From RGIG2041 sp045578865 (GTDB lineage: Bacteria; Bacillota; Clostridia; UBA1381; UMGS1253), in assembly GCA_045578865.1 (NCBI GenBank), contig JAZNLB010000014.1, positions 1 to 5,921 on the forward strand: a stretch of 5,921 bases of DNA, read 5' to 3'. Numbering within the stretch: the first letter of the stretch is position 1; every line of letters begins with the position of its first letter. Made by a program: the position numbers and the translations under genes. Positions 1 through 5,744 of this stretch are shown one piece after another. The notes under the pieces were generated by a model. It was not told the origin of the DNA and did no database searches. It saw nothing but the letters and a program-made list of their open reading frames with translations.

Positions 1-184
1 AAAAAAATATTTCGTTCGTTTAATTAGCTCTTTAAACTCTGACTTACTTTGTCAGGACGCTGATAACATAATTGCTATCTGCGTTTACTCAAATTCTTTT
101 GACAAGTTCCTTGTTTTTGTCGTACACTGTTTAATTTTCAATGTCCAATGCCTTTGTTTTTTTAAGGCCCGTCGCATCAGCGAC
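1..184 (-). other. Pre-16S rRNA leader (5' external transcribed spacer of an rRNA operon)
   Basis: This is the transcribed leader downstream of the rRNA-type promoter at 191-219, running off the left edge. Seen directly: the minus strand at 141-127 reads TTGAAAATTAAACAG and is followed shortly by ACAAAAACAAGG. This resembles the boxA-like/processing element (TTTGAAAACTAAACAAG type) found ahead of Bacillus and Clostridium 16S genes. Several short hairpins follow: 171-184 (5-bp stem, 4-nt loop, right at the predicted transcript start), 102-114 (5 bp, 3-nt loop), 57-84 (4+4 bp around an A-A mismatch) and 39-55 (5 bp). There is no coding potential with a ribosome binding site. The 16S gene itself is not in the window; its position just beyond base 1 is inferred. 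Confidence 0.75.
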
Positions 185-190
185 TTTGAT

Positions 191-219
191 AGTATACCAA
201 ATCCCAATCCTTTTGTCAA
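191..219 (-). promoter_or_regulatory. Strong rRNA-type sigma-A promoter
   Basis: The minus strand carries a perfect -35 hexamer TTGACA (219-214), a 17-nt spacer and a -10 hexamer TATACT (196-191, five of six consensus bases). The predicted start is the G at about 184, seven bases past the -10. Its strength, the upstream A-tracts and the leader that follows fit an rRNA operon promoter. The nearest upstream gene ends about 100 bp earlier, so it is an independent unit. Confidence 0.85.
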
Positions 220-220
220 C

Positions 221-245
221 ACTTTTTTTAACTTTTTTAATTTTG
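221..245 (-). promoter_or_regulatory. A-tract UP element of the rRNA promoter
   Basis: Immediately upstream of the -35 the minus strand is almost pure A/T, with two A-runs (about 238-233 and 229-223) roughly ten bases apart, so they lie on the same helix face. With the start at 184 the tract spans about -38 to -60. That is where the RNA polymerase alpha C-terminal domains contact UP elements of rRNA promoters. The function is inferred from composition and position. Confidence 0.65.
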
Positions 246-317
246 ATGCAAATTGCCCCATAAACCTACAATTCTCGACACGCAAAACGCAAAAAGTGTA
301 CAAATGGCACAAAACCA

Positions 318-1703
318 TTAGTTTCTTTTCATTTTAATTTGCAGGAGCGCCAATACATCTTTTGCATTGAGAACAAATACACAAGCCGCAAGTCCTGCAC
401 TGATATAAATTGCACCTTTTACCTGACTGAGCATCACTATTGTCTGTCCGACCAAAAGCGCAACATTCAACAGCAAGCCGGGTATGTTCCACGAAATCTT
501 TACAATCGTGCGCGTATGCACTGCGCGAACGGCAAACTGCACAAAATAACTCACTGCCGTTGCATAAGCTACGCCAAGCGCGCCGAAGATATCTACAAAC
601 CAGATGCCCAGACAAATATTGAGCAGAGCTGCAATTGCAGTCGTCATAAGCGTATAGGTGCTCTTTCTGTCAATCATGTATATGCTGGCTAAAAATGTTG
701 AAATACAACCGAAAGTCGTGCCAATCACCAAAGGCGGAATATACTGCCACGCCGAATAAAACGCCGGCGCCGCCAGAATACGAACCGCAAGTTGAGAAAA
801 CAAAATCAAACCTGCCGCAACCGTAAATGCCAAAGACCGATACAATGCACAGATACGCGTAAAGAAGTCGTCCCTGCCCTCTTCCTCCGTTACGGCAGAA
901 ATCTGCCACGCCTCAGCAAAGATGTTTGCCACAATCATCAATATAGTAGGAATTTTATTCGCTACGGCAAATATGCCCGTTTCGGATTCGCCAAAACTTC
1001 CTAATAATATATATCGGCTGGAGATAGACATAATCCATGTGCAAATCGTATTCGGAATCAACGGAATGCAATAAGCCAACATAGAAATCCACAGCGAACG
1101 GACAACATTTTTGATGCGAATGAAGCGATGCATACGCACATAGACAAAATCCAAAAGTGCACAAAGCATATCCGTCAGTATGGTTGCAAGCAAATAGCCT
1201 TCGATGCCCATACGAAGTACTGCCAAAAATAAAATGTTAAGCCCAATGGTCAGTATGGTAGAAAGCAAGCCGTCCACCGCATAAAATTTAATGTAGCCAA
1301 TGGCACGGGCAAACTGCGAAAACAGACCATGCGCGCACGACATCAAAATCAACAGGTACATATAAGGTACATACGGCGCAAGCACTTCTACACGATACAA
1401 AAGCGGCGAAAAACAGAGCAGCACCAAAAAACCACCTGAAAGTGTAATGCAGCCAGTGGTGAGCACACCTTTTTTGTCTGCCGTCTTCTCCAACCCAAAA
1501 CGGATAATGGCATTGATGACACCCACACTCGCCAACGGAATCAAAAGGTTGCATGTTTGCAGCACAATATCGACTATACCATATTCCTGCGTTGAAAGAA
1601 TGTTGGTATATAACGGCAGCATCAAAAAAGACAACAGCTTCGAACTAAATGATGCTATTGCAAAAATAATCGTATTGACAGCCAAACGCTTATACTTTCC
1701 CAT
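318..1703 (-). CDS. Polysaccharide flippase-like membrane protein (MOP superfamily, Wzx/RfbX type)
   Basis: Predicted 461-residue inner-membrane protein that probably flips a lipid-linked glycan or similar precursor across the membrane. Seen: about 14 hydrophobic segments, roughly at residues 10-32, 42-64, 82-103, 112-132, 143-163, 168-188, 206-227, 246-268, 288-310, 321-344, 351-370, 374-395, 408-426 and 430-448, with basic linkers and a basic C-terminus. The N-terminus (start MGKYKRLAVN, then SSKLLSFLMLPLYTNILS and EYGIVD) is typical of COG2244/PF01943 flippases, as are the length and topology. The ATG start is chosen over a TTG at 1718 because AAAGGAG (1715-1709) lies 5 nt before it and the TTG precedes that site. 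A terminator-like hairpin sits just upstream, so its transcription is unclear. No glycosyltransferase neighbours are visible, so the substrate is unknown; a MATE exporter is less likely. Confidence 0.85.
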   Translation of the reverse strand: MGKYKRLAVNTIIFAIASFSSKLLSFLMLPLYTNILSTQEYGIVDIVLQTCNLLIPLASVGVINAIIRFGLEKTADKKGVLTTGCITLSGGFLVLLCFSPLLYRVEVLAPYVPYMYLLILMSCAHGLFSQFARAIGYIKFYAVDGLLSTILTIGLNILFLAVLRMGIEGYLLATILTDMLCALLDFVYVRMHRFIRIKNVVRSLWISMLAYCIPLIPNTICTWIMSISSRYILLGSFGESETGIFAVANKIPTILMIVANIFAEAWQISAVTEEEGRDDFFTRICALYRSLAFTVAAGLILFSQLAVRILAAPAFYSAWQYIPPLVIGTTFGCISTFLASIYMIDRKSTYTLMTTAIAALLNICLGIWFVDIFGALGVAYATAVSYFVQFAVRAVHTRTIVKISWNIPGLLLNVALLVGQTIVMLSQVKGAIYISAGLAACVFVLNAKDVLALLQIKMKRN

Positions 1704-1721
1704 AAAATCTCCTTTCAACGC

Positions 1722-1749
1722 AAAAAAGGTATGTTATAAACATACCTTT
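1722..1749 (-). terminator. Rho-independent terminator after rpsT
   Basis: The arms AAAGGTATGTT and AACATACCTTT form a perfect 11-bp stem (1725-1749) with a 3-nt loop. On the minus strand the hairpin runs into six consecutive T, three of them in the stem. It begins about 40 nt after the rpsT stop. Its 3' end is only about 7 nt from the flippase Shine-Dalgarno site, so it could also act as an attenuator for that gene. Confidence 0.75.
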
Positions 1750-1789
1750 CACTCATTTTGAACAGAGTGTATTTACGCAAAACAGTTTG

Positions 1790-2056
1790 TTACGCTCCGA
1801 TTTTGTTGAGCTCATGAGCCAATCTGGACTTCTTTCTGGCAGCAGTATTCTTTTTGAGTACGCCCTTCGCAACAGCTTGGTCAATCTTCTTAATAACAAG
1901 ATTGAAGTTTTCAGTTGCAACTGCCTTGTCACCGGCTGTAACGCTTGTTTCGAACTTCTTAATGTAAGTCTTCAGCGCAGACTTAATCATCTGATTTCTC
2001 AAAGATTTTGTCTTGATAACCTTAACTCTTTTCTTTGCAGATTTAATATTCGGCAA
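1790..2056 (-). CDS. rpsT: 30S ribosomal protein S20
   Basis: Small-subunit protein that binds 16S rRNA early in 30S assembly; 88 residues, the usual family length. Seen: after the initiator, the N-terminus PNIKSAKKRV is the S20 signature. The rest is highly basic and helical, including KSLRNQMIKSALKTYIKK, then VAKGVLKKNTAARKKSRLA and a short C-terminal tail. The start is TTG at 2056: GGAGGTG (2069-2063) is placed ideally before it, with 8 nt between GGAGG and the TTG, and the family begins at this residue. In-frame ATGs at 2077 and 2071 lack a ribosome binding site and would add seven non-family residues. It has its own promoter (2094-2122) and terminator (1722-1749), so it is probably monocistronic. 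S20 of E. coli also starts at UUG and represses its own translation; similar autoregulation here is inference. Confidence 0.97.
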   Translation of the reverse strand: MPNIKSAKKRVKVIKTKSLRNQMIKSALKTYIKKFETSVTAGDKAVATENFNLVIKKIDQAVAKGVLKKNTAARKKSRLAHELNKIGA

Positions 2057-2062
2057 TCCGTT

Positions 2063-2069
2063 CACCTCC
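2063..2069 (-). promoter_or_regulatory. Shine-Dalgarno site fixing the rpsT TTG start
   Basis: GGAGGTG on the minus strand has 8 nt between its GGAGG core and the TTG at 2056. It lies downstream of the in-frame ATGs at 2077 and 2071, so those cannot be the start that uses it. Confidence 0.9.
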
Positions 2070-2093
2070 ATATCCATGATAAATCACTAAGAT

Positions 2094-2122
2094 AGTTTAA
2101 CACATAAGATTTAAAAAAGCAA
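2094..2122 (-). promoter_or_regulatory. rpsT promoter, extended -10 type
   Basis: The minus strand has TTGCTT (2122-2117, weak -35), a 17-nt spacer ending in TGT, and the -10 TAAACT (2099-2094), giving a TGn extended -10. The predicted start near 2087 leaves a leader of about 30 nt before the TTG codon. The upstream sequence (about 2123-2160) is rich in A/T runs. Confidence 0.65.
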
Positions 2123-2174
2123 GAAAAATTTTAAAAAATTACAACTTTTTTATTCTTTGCTATATTTTAGTATG

Positions 2175-2208
2175 ACATCGATGTTTAAAAATTCTGCCTT
2201 TTTACATC
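2175..2208. repeat. Palindrome and hairpin downstream of the unknown gene
   Basis: A perfect 10-bp palindrome ACATCGATGT (2175-2184) is followed by another ACATC at 2204-2208. The GATGT at 2180-2184 can therefore pair with either side. On the minus strand the larger fold adds an AAAAA/TTTTT stretch with a 2-nt bulge. It lies between the stop of the gene at 2236-2784 and the rpsT promoter. No T-run follows it, so it is not a normal terminator; it might be a 3'-end hairpin or a protein site. Confidence 0.35.
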
Positions 2209-2235
2209 CGTTGTGCTCCAATATGCAAATCCCTC

Positions 2236-2784
2236 TTATTTTAAATACTTGGAAATCGTTTCAACATAATGCGAACCAATGCCGATACATGTTATCTGCT
2301 TATAGTCAATTTCTATTGGTTTTTCATCCCAAACACCAAGTCCGTCAAAGCAAAGCACCCGCGCCTGCTTGTCCAAAGTCTCTACGATTTTGCCAACATA
2401 AAACCGGCTTTCCTCATAGCTCTCACAGTCAATGGCTACGATTTTACCACTCTTTTGCAAGTCAATGCACAAAGATTTCACGCTGTCCAAGCTGACCTGC
2501 GGTGCTGACAAATCCAAATGTGCATTTTCTGCCTTGATAATCTTATCATTAAACACTTCCGCTTCGCCGCAGAACACCTCGGTCACATCCTGCGTGCGTA
2601 CAATTTTGATGCCATCCGGAGCAAAATCATAAACAAATCGCAGGGCAATCAGCTTTTCCGTTACAGCTATCGGATAACCGTAAATAGACAGATAATCAAT
2701 CATATCACGATTTACCGCACAAAGCGACTTGCTTTCCACCGCCTGTCGCAAAAGTTCTAACTGTTCATCCGTTTGTTTGCTCAT
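2236..2784 (-). CDS. Protein of unknown function with two apparent tandem repeats
   Basis: A 182-residue, probably soluble cytoplasmic protein that I do not recognise. No signal peptide or membrane segment is visible. Residues 1-20 look helical. Residues about 21-81 and 114-176 appear to be two copies of one beta-rich unit. Each has a strand with the AV or AI of LCAV/IVAI, a loop, then YPIAVTEKLIALRFVYDF or YVGKIVETLDKQARVLCFD, and then a segment ending in DVTEVFCGE or QITCIGIGS. A linker (82-113) joins them. The pattern suggests small beta-barrels, but this is inference. ATG at 2784 is chosen because AAGGGAG (2800-2794) lies 9 nt upstream; a TTG at 2805 lies before that site and next to the terminator hairpin. 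It follows dapB after a terminator, so a shared role with lysine synthesis is not implied. Confidence 0.8.
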   Translation of the reverse strand: MSKQTDEQLELLRQAVESKSLCAVNRDMIDYLSIYGYPIAVTEKLIALRFVYDFAPDGIKIVRTQDVTEVFCGEAEVFNDKIIKAENAHLDLSAPQVSLDSVKSLCIDLQKSGKIVAIDCESYEESRFYVGKIVETLDKQARVLCFDGLGVWDEKPIEIDYKQITCIGIGSHYVETISKYLK

Positions 2785-2803
2785 GTAGACACACTCCCTT
2801 ATC

Positions 2804-2835
2804 AAAATAGGTGCAGCGACGCTTCACTGCACCTA
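2804..2835 (-). terminator. Terminator hairpin after dapB
   Basis: The arms TAGGTGCAG and CTGCACCTA (outer 9 bp, 2808-2835) extend inward by three more pairs, one of them a U-G, to a 4-nt loop. The minus-strand tail is TTTT (2807-2804). It begins 6 nt after the dapB stop codon. The T-tail is short, so some read-through into the next gene is plausible. That gene's ribosome binding site starts only 4 nt beyond the tail. Confidence 0.8.
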
Positions 2836-2841
2836 CAGGTT

Positions 2842-3600
2842 TCAAATTTCTGCTACCAGCTCCGCCATGGAATACAATCCCGGCACCTTGTTTTGCATAA
2901 AGATAGCTGCACGGATTGCGCCAACCGCAAAGATTTCCTTGGAAGCGGCATGGTGCTTGAGTTCAATCACTTCATCCGCACCTGCAAAGATAACCTCATG
3001 CTCGCCGACAATCGTTCCGCCGCGCACAGCATGAATACCGATTTCATCCTTGCCGCGCTTTTTGCGTACGGAATGTCTGTCATATGTATACGCCGGCTGA
3101 TTTTCAATCGCATCACCGATGGCATCGGCAATAGCCAGGGCTGTGCCGCTCGGCGCATCAATCTTCTGATTGTGGTGCTTTTCGATAATCTCAATATCGA
3201 AACTGCCCTCCAAAAGTTTAGCCGCACGCTTTGCCAAATCAATCAGCAAATTGACACCCAGGCTCATATTTGCTGAAAAGAAAACCGGAATTTCCTTTGC
3301 TGCATCGGCAAGGCTGTCCTTTTGCGCCTGACTAAGACCTGTGGTACAAATTACCGCCGCAATCTTATGCGCCTTTGCATACGCCAAAATCCCCTCAAGG
3401 CAACTTGGATGCGAAAAGTCCACAATAACATTACATTCTACATCGCATTTTACCGGAGAGGTATAGACCGGATAATCGCCGTATTGTACATCATTTATAT
3501 CGATGCCACAAACGATTTGTGCATCATCTCTGTCTGCAACCAAACGGTCAATCACTCTGCCCATTTTACCGTTGCAGCCACTAAGCATAATCTTTGTCAT
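2842..3600 (-). CDS. dapB: 4-hydroxy-tetrahydrodipicolinate reductase
   Basis: Cytoplasmic enzyme that reduces the DapA product to tetrahydrodipicolinate using NAD(P)H, in diaminopimelate/lysine synthesis. It has 252 residues, a little shorter than the 273-residue E. coli enzyme and normal for Clostridia. Seen: the Rossmann nucleotide loop G8-C-N-G-K-M-G14; VIVDFSHP (58-65); the CTTG loop (85-88); and the family signature E140-K-H-H-N-Q-K-I-D-A-P-S-G-T-A154. H142 and K146 correspond to catalytic H159 and K163 of E. coli DapB. R193-GGTIVGEH follows, and the C-terminal GLYSMAELV is also family-like. ATG at 3600 is preferred over an in-frame TTG at 3615 because the TTGGAG ribosome binding site (3615-3610) contains that TTG. 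The site begins directly after the dapA stop, so the two genes are tightly coupled. Confidence 0.97.
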   Translation of the reverse strand: MTKIMLSGCNGKMGRVIDRLVADRDDAQIVCGIDINDVQYGDYPVYTSPVKCDVECNVIVDFSHPSCLEGILAYAKAHKIAAVICTTGLSQAQKDSLADAAKEIPVFFSANMSLGVNLLIDLAKRAAKLLEGSFDIEIIEKHHNQKIDAPSGTALAIADAIGDAIENQPAYTYDRHSVRKKRGKDEIGIHAVRGGTIVGEHEVIFAGADEVIELKHHAASKEIFAVGAIRAAIFMQNKVPGLYSMAELVAEI

Positions 3601-3615
3601 AAGTTTATTCTCCAA

Positions 3616-4500
3616 TTATTTGAGCAATCCGTAGCGCGCCAAAGAATCACGAAGTTTCTGTGCATTTGTTTCTTCCATTTCACAAAGCGGCATACGCAAA
3701 TTGCCCACATTCCAACCTGCCATATTCATCGCGGTCTTTACCGGAATCGGATTGACCTCAATAAAGAGTTTATCCACGAGGTCCATGATATCGAGCTGCA
3801 TCTTTGCGGCAGTTTTCACATCGCCTTCAAGATACTTCGTGCACATCTCGTGCATGTACTTCGGCATCAAGTTTGCTGCAACGGAAATCACACCTACACC
3901 ACCAACGGACATCGCCGGGATAATCATATCATCATTACCGGAATAAATGGCAAGTTCCGGCACACGCGCCGCAACATGGGACAAGTACGCGATATCCCCA
4001 CTTGCTTCCTTAATCGCAACGATGTTGTCAATCTTTGCAAGTTTTTCCAAAGTATCCAGCGAGAACGAAACATTGGTGCGCGCCGGCACATTGTAGAGAA
4101 TAATCGGAATGCTGATACTTTCCGCAATCGCCTTATAGTGCAGATACAAACCTTTCTGCGTTGCCTTATTATAGTACGGCGTTACAACCAATACACCATC
4201 GCAACCGGCAGCTTCTGCCGCCTTGGACAGTTTAATTGCGTGTACGGTTTCGTTAGAACCCGTGCCTGCAATAACCGGAATTCTGCCAGCAACCTTTTTT
4301 ACGGTGTACTCGATTGCGCTGATGTGCTCCGTATCCGGCATCGTGGACGGCTCGCCCGTAGAACCGCAGATGATAATGGCGTCCGTGCCTTCTGCGATGT
4401 GCCACTCCAACATCTCGCCGAGTTTATCAAAATCAATGCCGTTTTCATTAAACGGCGTTACAATAGCAACTCCCGAACCTGTAAATATAGTCTTCTTCAT
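3616..4500 (-). CDS. dapA: 4-hydroxy-tetrahydrodipicolinate synthase
   Basis: Condenses pyruvate with aspartate semialdehyde, the committing step to diaminopimelate and lysine; a cytoplasmic TIM-barrel enzyme, normally a homotetramer. Its 294 residues match the family length. Seen: G46-S-T-G-E50 (substrate loop), the VTPYYNK segment (106-112) with Y110, YNVPART (136-142) with Y136 and R141, and IKEASGD (163-169) with K164, the Schiff-base lysine (E. coli K161). At positions matching the E. coli lysine-inhibition site, several residues differ: P51 for S48, S52 for A49, D56 for H53 and H87 for E84. H59, N83 and Y109 are kept. Weak or absent lysine feedback is therefore possible (inference). The ATG is preceded by GAAAGGAAG. 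The gene follows asd by 68 nt with a possible promoter between them, and dapB is coupled to its end. Confidence 0.98.
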   Translation of the reverse strand: MKKTIFTGSGVAIVTPFNENGIDFDKLGEMLEWHIAEGTDAIIICGSTGEPSTMPDTEHISAIEYTVKKVAGRIPVIAGTGSNETVHAIKLSKAAEAAGCDGVLVVTPYYNKATQKGLYLHYKAIAESISIPIILYNVPARTNVSFSLDTLEKLAKIDNIVAIKEASGDIAYLSHVAARVPELAIYSGNDDMIIPAMSVGGVGVISVAANLMPKYMHEMCTKYLEGDVKTAAKMQLDIMDLVDKLFIEVNPIPVKTAMNMAGWNVGNLRMPLCEMEETNAQKLRDSLARYGLLK

Positions 4501-4542
4501 TTCGAAAACTTCCTTTCAGATAAAATGACACAGTACACAAAT

Positions 4543-4572
4543 AATATATGCACATTTATGTCTGTTTGTTAA
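4543..4572 (-). promoter_or_regulatory. Candidate internal promoter for dapA-dapB
   Basis: The minus strand has TTAACA (4572-4567, overlapping the asd stop codon), an 18-nt spacer and TATATT (4548-4543). Each hexamer matches consensus at five of six bases. The start would be near 4536, about 36 nt before the dapA ATG. No terminator lies between asd and dapA, so this would add to read-through from the asd promoter. AT-rich sequence produces such matches by chance. Confidence 0.45.
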
Positions 4573-5648
4573 TCCAAATAACCCTTTGCTGCAAGAAGTT
4601 CTGCCATCAAAACCGCGCCGCCTGCTGCACCGCGCAGGGTATTGTGCGAAAGACACACAAACTTGTAATCGTAAATCCTATCTTCTCTAAGGCGACCTAC
4701 GCTTACAGCCATACCGCCCTCTAAGTTTCTATCAAGCTTTGCCTGCGGTCTGTCATTTTCTTCAAAGTAATTTAAAAACTGCTTCGGTGCACTCGGCAAT
4801 GCAAGTGCCTGCGGTTCGCCTGCAAATTCAGCCCAAGCCTTTTTGATATCCTCAACAGACGGCTTGTTTTCAAAGGACACAAATACTGCAGCCGTATGAC
4901 CGTCAGAAACCGGGACACGCAAACACTGCGCCGTAATTCTCGGCTCAACAGCATCCACAATCTTGTCGCCTTCAATGCTGCCCCAAATTTTCATCGGCTC
5001 AACTTCACTTTTTTCTTCCTCGCCTCCAATGTACGGAATGACATTATCCAAAATTTCCGGCCATCTTTCAAAAGTCTTACCTGCGCCCGAAATTGCCTGA
5101 TATGTACAAGCAACTACATCCTTAATGCCGTATTTTTTAAGCGGATGGAGCGCCGGAACATAACTTTGAAGCGAGCAATTCGATTTCACCGCAATAAAAC
5201 CGCGCTTCGTACCGAGACGCTTTTTCTGCGCCGCAATAATCTCGGCATGTTCCGGATTGATTTCCGGAATAATCATCGGCACATCCTCTGTATGACGATG
5301 TGCGGAATTGTTGGAAATAACCGGACATTCCAGCTTTGCATAAGCTTCTTCCAACGCACGGATTTCGTCTTTCTTCATATCTACCGCACAGAAAATAAAA
5401 TCTACTTCCTTTGCGATTTCTTCTTTATCGGAAACAGCGTCTTTAACAACCAGCTTCTTTACAGCTTCCGGCATCGGTGTGCTCATTGCCCATCTGCCGT
5501 CCACAGCTTCTTCATAGGTTTTACCGGCAGAACGCGCAGACGCTGCAAGCACCTTGATGTGAAACCACGGATGCTCATTTAAAAGCGTGATAAATCTTTG
5601 TCCCACCATACCGGTTGCACCGACAACTGCTACATTAAAATTCTTCAT
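4569..5648 (-). CDS. asd: Aspartate-semialdehyde dehydrogenase (archaeal/fungal-like subtype)
   Basis: Reduces beta-aspartyl phosphate to aspartate semialdehyde with NADPH, at the branch point to lysine/diaminopimelate, threonine and methionine; cytoplasmic. It has 359 residues. Seen: nucleotide loop G10-A-T-G-M-V-G16 with QRF; AASARSAGKTYEEA (35-48); DVPMIIPE (122-129); SNCS (156-159) with catalytic C158; Q184 before ISGAG (186-190); R244-VPVSDG-H251, the substrate Arg and general-base His; DRPQAKLDRN (299-308); and HNTLRGAAG (335-343). The last two blocks and the SAGK segment match, from memory, the Methanocaldococcus-type enzyme better than the E. coli or Bacillus type. The ATG at 5648 has GGAGGG (5661-5656) 7 nt upstream; an in-frame upstream extension to 5690 lies before this site and is rejected. 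First gene of the asd-dapA-dapB group, with its own promoter. Confidence 0.96.
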   Translation of the reverse strand: MKNFNVAVVGATGMVGQRFITLLNEHPWFHIKVLAASARSAGKTYEEAVDGRWAMSTPMPEAVKKLVVKDAVSDKEEIAKEVDFIFCAVDMKKDEIRALEEAYAKLECPVISNNSAHRHTEDVPMIIPEINPEHAEIIAAQKKRLGTKRGFIAVKSNCSLQSYVPALHPLKKYGIKDVVACTYQAISGAGKTFERWPEILDNVIPYIGGEEEKSEVEPMKIWGSIEGDKIVDAVEPRITAQCLRVPVSDGHTAAVFVSFENKPSVEDIKKAWAEFAGEPQALALPSAPKQFLNYFEENDRPQAKLDRNLEGGMAVSVGRLREDRIYDYKFVCLSHNTLRGAAGGAVLMAELLAAKGYLD

Positions 5649-5679
5649 ATCCTTACCCTCCAGGTGATCTAACTCAAAC

Positions 5680-5699
5680 AATGCAAACACTCATGCATT
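5680..5699. promoter_or_regulatory. Perfect inverted repeat in the asd leader, candidate operator
   Basis: AATGCA and TGCATT flank an 8-nt centre. If asd transcription starts near 5704, the repeat lies at about +5 to +24, where a bound repressor would block initiation or early elongation. It also overlaps a second TATAAT (5702-5697). A small RNA hairpin is the alternative reading. No regulator is identified. Confidence 0.4.
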
Positions 5700-5710
5700 A
5701 TATCTTATAT

Positions 5711-5739
5711 ATAATAACACCAAAGATGTCCTATGTCAA
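5711..5739 (-). promoter_or_regulatory. asd promoter
   Basis: The minus strand carries TTGACA (5739-5734), a 17-nt spacer ending in TGT, and TATTAT (5716-5711). That is a perfect -35, five of six bases at -10 and a TGn extension. The start is predicted near 5704, giving a leader of about 56 nt. This is too short for a lysine riboswitch or a T-box. Confidence 0.8.
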
Positions 5740-5744
5740 CATAT

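Noticed and set aside
62..106. A second rRNA promoter within the leader (TTGTCA on the minus strand)
   Set aside because: No acceptable -10 hexamer occurs at 16-18 nt, and the TTGTCA is the arm of a short hairpin.
85..318. A 77-codon minus-strand ORF after the flippase gene
   Set aside because: It runs through the rRNA-type -35 and -10 hexamers and the leader hairpins, has no clear ribosome binding site, and has low-complexity Lys/Leu composition. The regulatory reading explains the sequence better.
303..319. Terminator hairpin at the flippase stop (AATGG/CCATT)
   Set aside because: The stem has only 5 bp, overlaps the stop codon and is not followed directly by a T-run; the nearest T-run begins about 6 nt later. 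It is too weak to call.
3322..4572. A 416-codon plus-strand ORF opposite dapA and part of dapB
   Set aside because: It is antisense to two confidently identified enzymes, is rich in Arg, His, Cys and Asn as expected of a shadow frame, and has no family motif.
4896..5582. A 228-codon plus-strand ORF opposite asd
   Set aside because: It is antisense to a gene with intact catalytic motifs, has shadow-frame composition and no recognisable domain.
5697..5702. A perfect TATAAT as the main asd -10
   Set aside because: No good -35 lies 16-19 nt upstream of it, while TTGACA-N17-TATTAT at 5711-5739 is well formed. It may be secondary at most.
5649..5744. Lysine riboswitch or T-box in the asd leader
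   Set aside because: Only about 56 nt separate the predicted start from the ATG, and no multi-helix fold or T-box sequence is present.
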